Assembly (NCBI RefSeq): GCF_014205875.1
Contig: NZ_JACHEN010000042.1
Coordinates: forward strand, 1 to 36,910
DNA: 36,910 nt
Reading direction: 5' to 3'
From: Anaerosolibacter carboniphilus
Lineage (GTDB): Bacteria > Bacillota > Clostridia > Peptostreptococcales > Thermotaleaceae
How positions within the stretch are numbered: the first letter of the stretch is position 1; each line of letters begins with the position of its first letter. The notes beneath the pieces were generated by a model. The model searched no databases. It worked only from the letters and a program-made list of their open reading frames with translations, and was not told the origin of the DNA. Position numbers and translations under genes: made by a program. Below are positions 23,176 to 30,800 of this stretch, in pieces.

Positions 23176-25560
23176 TTACTCTGCACTTTTTAGAGATTCA
23201 ACCATATTGATGGATATGATCTTTTTTGTGAGTAATAAATTTGCCGTTGCTGTAAAAATAGTGATCAACAGTGCTGCCATCCAATAACTAGATAAATTGA
23301 GAACAACGGGCAGCTGCATATTGTCCGTCGTCTGCATTTTAATCACAATCTCCAAAAGGAATCTCCCCAGAGGGATTCCAGCTATAATCCCAAAAGAACT
23401 GATAAAGAAATTCTCGTTAAATACCACACTTTTCAATTCTCCTGCGATAAACCCTAGTACAGATAAGGTTGCAATTTCTCTTCGGCGCTCAAAAATATTG
23501 ATATTCGCTATATTATAAATAACCGCAAAGGCTAGAATCCCCGCACCAAGAATCATAAAGACAATGACGGAATTCATCGACTCCAGCATCTTCTCATTAT
23601 TGGCTACCACCTCCGATTTGGACTGAATGGTACTAATCGTCAGTATATCCCTTAATTGATCGATGACTTCTTTCTCATATTCTGGGTTTTCCAGGGTAAT
23701 ATAGGCAGCATTGGTGACAAGTCCTTCCTTCAGTAAATAATCTAGATAATCTGCGCTGCATATGGCGCTTTGACCTGTATACTGGGCTATGACACCTTTT
23801 ACGTTGACCTCTTTTTTATCCTTCTCTTCATTCTTTCCGGGATAAAAGGATCGAAGATATGCCTTCTCCCCAATCTGCAAGTCTAAGGTATTCAACAACC
23901 GCTCTGGAAGCAAAATCCCTTCTTGCGGAAGCGCTACAGGTTTACCATCCTTGTCAAGGACACCATATAGAGTTGAATTTTTTTCTAATGCAATGAGACC
24001 GATATCTTTCTTCATCCAGCCGTTTGTGATCTCCATACCACTCTCCAGTATCGGTTCAATGGACTGGATATGGTCAATGCTTCGTATAAAACTGAGCTCA
24101 TCCGAATTCATGATTTTTGAAAAACTGATCTTTATATCGTATTTTTGTATTTCAGAAAATTGTACGCGCATTAAGTCATCTATCGAATTCTTTAATCCAA
24201 ATGCCACCAAAAGCAGGGCCATTGAAAAAATGATTCCTACGGAAGCCATTGCAGACCGCTTCTTATACCGAAAAAGGTTCCGCAAGATGATTTTCCAGCT
24301 GAAATTAATCCTTTCCCAAAGCAGCGAGATATTTTCTAAAAACATTTTCTTACCAGAAGCAGGGGGTTTCTGTCTCATAGACTGGGCTGGAACTAGATAC
24401 AGCTCTTTTCTGCATGCATTATAACCCGCTGCTATACAGAAGAGCAATGCCAGTGAGGCAGCCGGCAGTACCAGTGACCCATGGATTGTAGTTTCTTTGA
24501 TAGGAAGGCTATACATCATGTTAAATAAATTGAGCAACCCGCTGCCTACGATAAAGACTCCCATTATTGACCCAGTAATACTTCCAAGTATACCAACCAG
24601 CAAAGGATAGGTCTGATAGTGGAGCATAATATCCAAATTGCTGTAGCCCAAAGCTTTCAGGACCCCCATCTGTGTCCGTTGGTTCTCAATCATCCTCGTC
24701 ATGGTAATATAAATAATCACCGCTGAAGCAATGAAAAAGAGCATGGGAAAAACTGCCGCCATGGACTTTAAAGAGGTTACATCTGCATCAAATGTACTGT
24801 AACTGATCTGATCCTTTCTTTCGATGGTGCTGATCACTCCATACGGTTTCAGTATTCTTTTCAGTTCATCCTTAACCTTCTTGATATCCCCTTCCTGGTT
24901 TAAAAGCACATTGATGTCATTTATCGAGCCTTTGAAATCCAGAATGCTTTGCAAGTAGGATTTTTTTACGTAGATGACGCCAAACCTTGTAGGGTCAGGT
25001 ATCATTTCACTTCCATCCCGCAGTTCTAATACATATTCAGGGCTTTTGGCTGTACCCACCACCTTCAGTTTCAGCCGATCCCCGTTGATGATGGGTTCAA
25101 TAGTTTGACCAATTGATAATCTATTGGCTTTAAAAAAGGATTCAGATACGATGCATTGATTGCTTGCATCCATGGAAAAATAGCTGCCAGATTTTAATTG
25201 GATATCATTAACGATAATGCTCTTTTCATCGGGAAGAGAAATAAGTCTAACCGTTGCTTCCTTTTCTGGCATACTAATCCTTACATCCCGAACAATTCTT
25301 CCAATGGCCATCTGTACGCCTGGAATCGTCTCTATCCGTTTCATGACGCCCTCAGGCGCTCGATATACGGAACTCCATAGATCCGCAAGCCGATAATCCT
25401 TAAAGTGCTTGTTGCCCGACTCAGAAAGGTTCTCCAACGCTGAATTCAATCCGGTATAAAACATCACGCCAATAATAACCACCGCTAAAACAGATATAAA
25501 CTGCCCCTTTGATTCTCCAAGATCTCTGTAAAACTTTTTTAAAAAGATCCACATTACCAT
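23176..25560 (-). CDS. ABC transporter permease, FtsX/MacB type
   Basis: The product has 794 residues. The N-terminal helix (about 21-41) is followed by a large external domain (about 45-255). Then come three helices of a first FtsX domain, another N-proximal-type helix near 440, a second external domain and a final FtsX domain with three helices (about 650-780). This duplicated two-FtsX arrangement is typical of large Firmicute efflux permeases. The ATG at 25560 overlaps the end of the ATPase gene by 7 bases, with AAAGG as a short ribosome site; a second ATG two codons in is possible. It should pair with the neighbouring ATPase and adaptor to export an unknown hydrophobic compound or peptide. 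Confidence 0.9.
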   Translation of the reverse strand: MVMWIFLKKFYRDLGESKGQFISVLAVVIIGVMFYTGLNSALENLSESGNKHFKDYRLADLWSSVYRAPEGVMKRIETIPGVQMAIGRIVRDVRISMPEKEATVRLISLPDEKSIIVNDIQLKSGSYFSMDASNQCIVSESFFKANRLSIGQTIEPIINGDRLKLKVVGTAKSPEYVLELRDGSEMIPDPTRFGVIYVKKSYLQSILDFKGSINDINVLLNQEGDIKKVKDELKRILKPYGVISTIERKDQISYSTFDADVTSLKSMAAVFPMLFFIASAVIIYITMTRMIENQRTQMGVLKALGYSNLDIMLHYQTYPLLVGILGSITGSIMGVFIVGSGLLNLFNMMYSLPIKETTIHGSLVLPAASLALLFCIAAGYNACRKELYLVPAQSMRQKPPASGKKMFLENISLLWERINFSWKIILRNLFRYKKRSAMASVGIIFSMALLLVAFGLKNSIDDLMRVQFSEIQKYDIKISFSKIMNSDELSFIRSIDHIQSIEPILESGMEITNGWMKKDIGLIALEKNSTLYGVLDKDGKPVALPQEGILLPERLLNTLDLQIGEKAYLRSFYPGKNEEKDKKEVNVKGVIAQYTGQSAICSADYLDYLLKEGLVTNAAYITLENPEYEKEVIDQLRDILTISTIQSKSEVVANNEKMLESMNSVIVFMILGAGILAFAVIYNIANINIFERRREIATLSVLGFIAGELKSVVFNENFFISSFGIIAGIPLGRFLLEIVIKMQTTDNMQLPVVLNLSSYWMAALLITIFTATANLLLTKKIISINMVESLKSAE

Positions 25561-26258
25561 TCAATCCTTTCTATCGGCATGGGGTTCTCATTCAATTCAA
25601 CGGCCTCTACTTTTCCGTTTTTGATTCTTACAACCTTATCCGCCATTTGTGCAATAGGACTATTATGGGTAATAATCATCACCGTCTTTTTGAATTGTTG
25701 GTTTACGTCTCTGAGCAGCTTCAAGATGGCTTTTCCAGTCATGTAATCCAGGGCACCCGTGGGCTCATCACATAGAAGCAGGGTAGGATTTTTGGCAATC
25801 GCTCTGGCAATAGAAACCCGCTGCTGTTCTCCACCAGAGAGTTGAGCCGGAAAATTAGCCATTCTTTCTCCTAGTCCTACCTCCTTTAACACCGATACGG
25901 CATCTAGGGGATTATCACAGATTTGGGCTGCAAGTTCCACATTCTCCAAAGCAGTCAGATTCGGCATCAGATTATAGAACTGAAATACAAATCCGATGTG
26001 CTTTCTTCTGTACATCGTCAAATCACTCTGGTTTAACTTTGCTATGTCTTTCCCATCAACCCAAACCTCTCCAGAGGTAGGGAAATCCATACCGCCTAAA
26101 ATATTCAATACGGTGCTTTTGCCCGCTCCGCTGGGTCCCAACACAACTACCAGCTCTCCTTGAGCAACTTCAAAAGATATGCCATTGGCAGCCCTGATTT
26201 TTACTTCTCCCATTACATATTCCTTTACGACATCCTTAATTGTAATAATTGGTTTCAT
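25554..26258 (-). CDS. ABC transporter ATP-binding protein (MacB/LolD type)
   Basis: The start is ATG 26258 (MKPIITIKDV, 234 residues) after AGGGGGCGAGG; an in-frame extension to 26360 would run through the promoter and operators and is rejected. Walker A GPSGAGKST (41-49), Q-loop region FVFQFYNLMPNLTALENVEL, signature LSGGEQQRVSIARAIA, Walker B LLLCDEPTGALD and the His switch IITHN are all intact. It powers the FtsX-type permease whose gene overlaps its stop codon. It is the first gene of the operon and directly follows the TetR-operated promoter. Confidence 0.95.
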   Translation of the reverse strand: MKPIITIKDVVKEYVMGEVKIRAANGISFEVAQGELVVVLGPSGAGKSTVLNILGGMDFPTSGEVWVDGKDIAKLNQSDLTMYRRKHIGFVFQFYNLMPNLTALENVELAAQICDNPLDAVSVLKEVGLGERMANFPAQLSGGEQQRVSIARAIAKNPTLLLCDEPTGALDYMTGKAILKLLRDVNQQFKKTVMIITHNSPIAQMADKVVRIKNGKVEAVELNENPMPIERIEW

Positions 26259-26285
26259 TTGGCCTCGCCCCCTTATATCACACTC

Positions 26286-26353
26286 TGACCACATGGTCAT
26301 TATATGATTATTATATATCTTCTCCTTATTTCCAGTCAATGACCATGTGGTCA
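26286..26353 (-). promoter_or_regulatory. Efflux-operon promoter flanked by two TetR-type operators
   Basis: On the minus strand TTGACT (26334-26339), 18 bases, TATAAT (26310-26315). Palindromes TGACCATGTGGTCA (26340-26353) and TGACCACATGGTCA (26286-26299) sit immediately upstream of the -35 box and just past the -10 box, 54 bases centre to centre. Each is the reverse complement of the other. Confidence 0.85.
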
Positions 26354-26388
26354 GAGACATGCTATTTTTTTAAGTAAATCCTATATAA

Positions 26389-26640
26389 TCAATAAAAAAA
26401 GCGCCTAAGGGCGCTTTCGCTAGGGAACCCTAGGTTCCCTTCGACGACTGCTATCGCAGTCTGAGCATTCAAACAATCTTCAAGATCCTTCATTCTTGAA
26501 AGATATGATTTAAGTAATTGATCGTCTATATAGAAGCTTTGTTCTTGATACGCAGATATATACTGATTATAACTACTCCACAGATAATCTTTTGCATACC
26601 GCGTAATGTTTGCTTTTACTGGAGACAGGATATTTCCTAA
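26389..26640 (-). pseudogene. Remnant of a RAYT/IS200-like (Y1) transposase, C-terminal part
   Basis: The readable part contains SPVKANITRYAKDYLWSSYNQYI followed by FYIDDQLLKSYL; the LNPVKA...Y..DY.WSSY..YI pattern is the hallmark of REP-associated tyrosine transposases near their C-terminus. The catalytic HUH part and the active tyrosine are absent. Upstream, the frame runs into the terminator of pxpC (26680-26726), so the 5' half is gone. Downstream, the frame reads straight into the structured element at 26394-26466 and stops beyond it. It is a dead fragment, wedged between the pxp operon and the efflux promoter. Confidence 0.7.
26394..26466 (-). ncRNA. Three-hairpin structured element ending in a terminator, copy B
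   Basis: On the minus strand: hairpin GACTGC/GCAGTC, linker GTCGAAG, hairpin AGGGAACC/GGTTCCCT in perfect pairing, linker AGCGA, hairpin AGCGCC/GGCGCT, then seven T. Linkers match copy A (12765-12836), while the first stem differs by a paired G-to-A / C-to-T change and the third stem has entirely different but still paired bases. It is joined to transposase debris here. It may be a mobile-element end, a small RNA, or simply a terminator module. Confidence 0.5.
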
Positions 26641-26679
26641 AAATGTGCTGCAATGACCTGCAGATAATTGGCTCCCCCT

Positions 26680-26726
26680 CCAAAAATAAAGATCCTGTTC
26701 TCTTTGAAATCCAAGGAGAACAGGAC
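26680..26726 (-). terminator. Terminator of the pxp operon
   Basis: Stem CCTGTTCTC / GAGAACAGG (26694-26702 with 26716-26724), followed on the minus strand by ATCTTTATTTTT. It lies about 20 bases past the pxpC stop. Confidence 0.85.
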
Positions 26727-26746
26727 TCCACATAGATATTTATTAT

Positions 26747-27778
26747 CTATCTTATCTCTTCAACACGAACTTCATATGCTTTTCCATTTACTTTTAATTG
26801 AAATTGCCTTGTACCGATCACTTGCCTTGCAGTACACGCCTTCTTTATGGAAGCAATCTGCTCCTCCATCTCTCTTAGTACTTGATGTGCTTCCGTTACT
26901 GTTGTCTGGATAAATTCAATCTTGTCATTAGGCTTAGATTGAGCAAGCTTTCCTAAGTCTCCCCATATGGCATTTCCGATTTTTGTATATCCCCCTGTAG
27001 TTTGTCGATCTGCCATCATAATGATAGGTTTTCCATGCCCAGGAATTTGAATCGCCCCAAACGCAATACCGTCAGAAATAATATCGCCTCCGTCTACATG
27101 TTCGATTTCTGGGCCATCCAGTCTAAAACCCATTCGATCACACTCATTGGTTACAGTATATTGGCTGGAAAAGAAGGTTCTGATCCCATCAGCAGTAAAG
27201 AGGTCATCCTGAGGTCCTAGCACAACCCTTACAGTCATCAAATTTGTATATTGGGGTATATACTGACTAGGTACCTTTCTCCCCTTCAAGGTAGACAAAG
27301 CATGTCCAGGCTTTCCAATCTTTATAATATCTCCTGTTTTTAATGTTCTTCCTTCATAACCACCTATCTTGGCCTTTGTATAAGTAGACTTGCTTCCCAT
27401 GACCAAAGGTACATCAATTCCTCCAGCTAATGCAATATAGCTCCTACACCCATTTTTTGATCCACCAAATGTAAGTCTATCCCCTGCTTTCACATAGATG
27501 CTCTTCCACATTTCAATAGGTTCCCCATTTATAAGTGGAGATAAATCGCCACCTGTAATTGCAATAACTCCTTCATGCGCGAATTCGATCTGCGGTCCTA
27601 TCATGGTTGCCTCTAGCACTGCCTCGCTCTCTTCATTGCCAACCAAGATATTCCCTACTCGATGGGAAAAGCTGTCCATCACCCCTGCCACAGGAACACC
27701 AAATTGTTGATAGCCATATCTTCCTGCATCTTCTATCAACGTTAAAAGTCCTGGATTTATAATTTTTATTTCTCCCAT
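26747..27778 (-). CDS. pxpC: 5-oxoprolinase subunit C (biotin-dependent carboxyltransferase-like, KipA family)
   Basis: The 343-residue product has the family hallmark LIEDAGRYGYQQFGVPVAG near residue 15, AITGGDLSPLINGEP, YIALAGGIDVPLVMGSKSTY, and MMADRQTTGGYTKIG near 245. With PxpA and PxpB it forms the prokaryotic ATP-dependent 5-oxoprolinase, which opens 5-oxoproline (pyroglutamate) to glutamate. Its ATG is one base past the pxpB stop, with GGAG just before, so the two subunits are coupled. It is the last gene of the operon before a strong terminator. No key region appears damaged. Confidence 0.95.
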   Translation of the reverse strand: MGEIKIINPGLLTLIEDAGRYGYQQFGVPVAGVMDSFSHRVGNILVGNEESEAVLEATMIGPQIEFAHEGVIAITGGDLSPLINGEPIEMWKSIYVKAGDRLTFGGSKNGCRSYIALAGGIDVPLVMGSKSTYTKAKIGGYEGRTLKTGDIIKIGKPGHALSTLKGRKVPSQYIPQYTNLMTVRVVLGPQDDLFTADGIRTFFSSQYTVTNECDRMGFRLDGPEIEHVDGGDIISDGIAFGAIQIPGHGKPIIMMADRQTTGGYTKIGNAIWGDLGKLAQSKPNDKIEFIQTTVTEAHQVLREMEEQIASIKKACTARQVIGTRQFQLKVNGKAYEVRVEEIR

Positions 27779-27779
27779 C

Positions 27780-28520
27780 CTACTCCAGCACTCCTTTCTT
27801 TCCTATAGTCCGGCACTGATAATTCCCTTCTTCCACCGCTTTTTCTATTTGAATATATTCCTTTTCCGTAATGCTAACAAATTTTATATAATCTCCTGGA
27901 TCCAGAAGAATGGGCCGCTCTCTTTTCGCTTCATATAGCTTTAAAGGGGTCTTTCCAATCAATTGCCATCCTCCTGGACTATCGATTGGGTATATTCCCG
28001 TCTGATTTCCTGCTATTCCTACCGAACCACCGCTAATTTTTGTTCTTGGTTCTTTCAATCTGGGTGTAGCTATTCTTTCATCCATTCCCCCCAAATATGG
28101 AAACCCAGGTGTAAATCCAAGCATATAAATGAGATATTCCCTTGCGGTGTGAATATCAATTACTTCCTCAATAGACAATCCATTGTGCCGTGCCACATTC
28201 TCAATATCTGGCCCATAAGTTCCGCCATATACGATAGGAATTTCAATTACCTTAGGAGCAGGGATTTCTACCGTATTTAATTCTCGTTCGATATACCGTA
28301 GTTTTTCTACTAAATCCTGATAATTGATTTGACTGGGATTATACTGTACCATTAATGATCGATAGGTAGGAATCATCTCGATAATTCCCTGCATATCCCT
28401 CTGCTTTATAGCAATCATCATCCCCCGAACTTTGCTATTGATTTCTTCTGAGATCATATTTCCAAACTCTAACACCAAAGCCTTATCTCCAGCTACTAAA
28501 TATTTTGTCTCTTTATACAT
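27780..28520 (-). CDS. pxpB: 5-oxoprolinase subunit B (KipI family)
   Basis: The 246-residue product carries the KipI signature YMLGFTPGFPYLGGMDERI near residue 130, followed by PRTKISGGSVGIAGNQTGIYP and SPGGWQLIGKTPL. In Bacillus subtilis the homologue KipI also inhibits the sporulation kinase KinA; here the pxp neighbours argue for the oxoprolinase role, though a second role cannot be excluded. AAGGGGG precedes the ATG. It follows the ycsG-like transporter by about 90 bases. Confidence 0.95.
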   Translation of the reverse strand: MYKETKYLVAGDKALVLEFGNMISEEINSKVRGMMIAIKQRDMQGIIEMIPTYRSLMVQYNPSQINYQDLVEKLRYIERELNTVEIPAPKVIEIPIVYGGTYGPDIENVARHNGLSIEEVIDIHTAREYLIYMLGFTPGFPYLGGMDERIATPRLKEPRTKISGGSVGIAGNQTGIYPIDSPGGWQLIGKTPLKLYEAKRERPILLDPGDYIKFVSITEKEYIQIEKAVEEGNYQCRTIGKKGVLE

Positions 28521-28611
28521 TGTATTGCCCCCTTCAGTGCTTTCCTATGAGCAAAATAGAACATACCTAGCTATTCACTTTGTCTATAAAATTACTTAGA
28601 TACCTTACCTG

Positions 28612-29844
28612 CTAATGTACTAACATAGTCATACTCTTTAGGGCAGTAATACCCGCATATCCAGCTACGATAACAATGACTGCACCAAATACGAGTAACC
28701 AAGTAGGATGCTTATAGGTGTCGCCTACAATATCTTTTCTTCTTGCTGCTAAAAGAATCGTTCCAATCGTAATAGGCAGAATCAAACCATTTAAGGATCC
28801 TGCTAAGATTAATAATTTAGCGGGTTTTCCTAGTACAGCCATAATAAATGTAGAAGCAATGATAAATGCCATAATGAAGTATTTCTCATTTTTTTCAATA
28901 AACGGATGTAATGTTTTTAAGAACGATACAGAAGTATAGGCTGCCCCAATGATCGAGGTAATTGCCGCTGCCCATAAAACGATACCAAAGAATTTATATC
29001 CAATGGTTCCAGCACCATGTTGAAATGCAGACGCTGCAGGATTTGATGCATCTAATTGAAATCCTTTGCTCACAACCCCTAATACCGCCAAGAATAGGAG
29101 TACTCTCATAATGGACGCAATAACAATTCCCATAATAGAGCCCTTTGTAATTTCCTTTAAATTTTCTTCACCTGTAATACCTGCATCAATCAGTCTGTGT
29201 CCCCCTGCAAAGGTTATGTACCCTCCCACAGTGCCTCCCAATAAGGTGATGATTGGGAAAATTAACACATTTACATTCTCTGGGGCCACACTTCTATAAA
29301 TTGCTTCTCCAACGGGCGGTTTTGTTGCGAATGCAACATAGGCTACAATGGCAATCATCAAGCCTCCTAAGATTTTCACAAATCTGTCAATGACCGAACC
29401 TGCATCCTTAGATAAAAAAACAAGAATACCAATAATACCACTTATGATTGCTGCTAGCTTTACGTCTATTCCAAATAATACATTTATACCTAGAGCTGCT
29501 CCTCCAACATTTCCAATATTAAAAGCTAATCCGCCTAACGCCACAAGGATAGCAACAAAGTATCCCATCCCTGGGACTACCTTATTTGCAATATCTTGTC
29601 CTCTCATACCTGATACACCGATCACTCGCCAAACATTTACTTGGGCTCCAATATCTAAAATGATAGAAATTAAAATAACAAATGCAAAACTTGCAGCAAA
29701 CTCAGCCGTAAATTGAGCTGTTTGCGTTAAGAAGCCGGGTCCAATTGCTGATGTTGCCATAATAAATGCTGCCCCTAGAATTGCGCCTAGATTTTTTCTT
29801 TGCCCATTTCCGCTTTTTTTTAGCATCTCCTTTGATACTTCCAT
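28612..29844 (-). CDS. ycsG: NRAMP-related membrane transporter of the pxp operon (YcsG-like)
   Basis: The 410-residue product has about 11 membrane helices and the general NRAMP layout (GPGFLTQTAQ in helix 1, GGTVGGYITFAGGHRL in helix 6). The metal-binding DPGN motif expected after GPGFL is replaced by residues around TAEF, and the MPH motif of helix 6 is absent. It therefore probably does not carry Mn2+ or Fe2+ like true NRAMPs. Bacillus subtilis has the same gene type (ycsG) beside ycsF (pxpA) and kipI/kipA. Position between pxpA and pxpB suggests uptake of 5-oxoproline or a related compound (inference). Confidence 0.88.
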   Translation of the reverse strand: MEVSKEMLKKSGNGQRKNLGAILGAAFIMATSAIGPGFLTQTAQFTAEFAASFAFVILISIILDIGAQVNVWRVIGVSGMRGQDIANKVVPGMGYFVAILVALGGLAFNIGNVGGAALGINVLFGIDVKLAAIISGIIGILVFLSKDAGSVIDRFVKILGGLMIAIVAYVAFATKPPVGEAIYRSVAPENVNVLIFPIITLLGGTVGGYITFAGGHRLIDAGITGEENLKEITKGSIMGIVIASIMRVLLFLAVLGVVSKGFQLDASNPAASAFQHGAGTIGYKFFGIVLWAAAITSIIGAAYTSVSFLKTLHPFIEKNEKYFIMAFIIASTFIMAVLGKPAKLLILAGSLNGLILPITIGTILLAARRKDIVGDTYKHPTWLLVFGAVIVIVAGYAGITALKSMTMLVH

Positions 29845-29857
29845 TTCTATATTCCTC

Positions 29858-30628
29858 CTATTTAATAAAATTTGAGAATTTAGTAACTTTAATGCCTTCG
29901 ACTTCCAGCGTATGACGGATTCTTTTCACAAATTCCACGGCTTCTGGATTATCACCATGGACACATATGGATTGTGCAGTAATTTCAATATCTTCACCTG
30001 TTATCGCTGTCACTTTACCCTCTTTTACCATTCTTACGACTCTTGATATGGCTAACTCTGTATCATGGATCACTGCACCCTCAATATTTCTTGCTACCAA
30101 AGTTCCATCTGCATTGTATGCTCTATCTGCGAAAACCTCACTGATTACCTGTAGTCCCACTTCTTTTCCAGCTTTTATCATCTCGCTGTTTGCAAGTCCT
30201 AATAAGATAATCTCCTTGTCAACTTCATAAATGGCTTCTGCGATTGCCCTTGCTAAAAGATAGTCTTTTGCAGCCATATTATACATTGCCCCATGAGGTT
30301 TCACGTGCTGTATCTTTTCTCCATGGGACACTACAAAAGCCATCAGAGCGCCCAACTGATACTTGGTATATGCCTTGGCTTCCTTTGGCGTAACCGCTAT
30401 ATTTCTTCTTCCGAATCCCATTAAGTCTGGGTATCCAGGGTGGGCCCCAATTCCAACACCATATTTTTTTGCCATTTGTACTGTTCTTTCCATCACAAGA
30501 GGATCCCCTGCATGCCACCCTGTGGCAACGTTTGCAGAGGTTACAAACTGAATCACCTCTTCATCTAACCCAATCTTATAACTTCCAAAACTCTCTCCTA
30601 AATCACTATTTAGATCTACGCTATACAT
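29858..30628 (-). CDS. pxpA: 5-oxoprolinase subunit A (LamB/YcsF family)
   Basis: The start is ATG 30628 (MYSVDLNSDLGESFG, 256 residues) after GGGAGGTGG; a longer in-frame reading to 30721 would cross the sigma-54 promoter. Conserved motifs are DLNSDLGESFG, ATGWHAGDP, GIGAHPGYPDLMGFGRR, VKPHGAMYN and EVFADRAYNADGTLV, all intact and metal/substrate-related in the family. It is the first gene of pxpA-ycsG-pxpB-pxpC, 25-30 bases behind the predicted transcription start, so expression should depend on sigma-54 and on the NtrC-type activator encoded just upstream. Confidence 0.95.
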   Translation of the reverse strand: MYSVDLNSDLGESFGSYKIGLDEEVIQFVTSANVATGWHAGDPLVMERTVQMAKKYGVGIGAHPGYPDLMGFGRRNIAVTPKEAKAYTKYQLGALMAFVVSHGEKIQHVKPHGAMYNMAAKDYLLARAIAEAIYEVDKEIILLGLANSEMIKAGKEVGLQVISEVFADRAYNADGTLVARNIEGAVIHDTELAISRVVRMVKEGKVTAITGEDIEITAQSICVHGDNPEAVEFVKRIRHTLEVEGIKVTKFSNFIK

Positions 30629-30663
30629 ATTTTCCACCTCCCAAATATTTACCCTGATGTTTA

Positions 30664-30681
30664 TAGCAAAAATGATGCCAA
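30664..30681 (-). promoter_or_regulatory. Sigma-54 (-24/-12) promoter of the pxp operon
   Basis: On the minus strand TTGGCATCATTTTTGCTA has the invariant GG and GC with exactly 10 bases between, matching TGGCAC-N5-TTGCW in all but one base. It predicts a start near 30654. Confidence 0.88.
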
Positions 30682-30742
30682 TATTCAGAACATTGAAAGA
30701 TCCATCTTTCTCGAAAAGCATTGTTCATTTTCGCACAAATTA

Positions 30743-30778
30743 AAGAGCGATTCCGCACGTATTTGCGAAATCGCTCTT
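30743..30778 (-). terminator. Terminator of the NtrC-type gene, possibly doubling as an enhancer site
   Basis: AAGAGCGATT and AATCGCTCTT form a stem with inner CGCA/TGCG, followed by TTTAATTTG. It lies 23 bases past the regulator stop and about 80-100 bases upstream of the sigma-54 promoter. It contains TTTCGCA and TGCGGAA half-sites, and another TGCGAAAA lies at 30727-30734; such dyads are typical of NtrC-family upstream sites. Confidence 0.65.
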
Positions 30779-30800
30779 ACTCTTATTGTCTTTTTAAGAT

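Noticed and set aside
26640..26733. N-terminal extension of the transposase remnant
   Set aside because: This part is the terminator of pxpC; its translation resembles no transposase.
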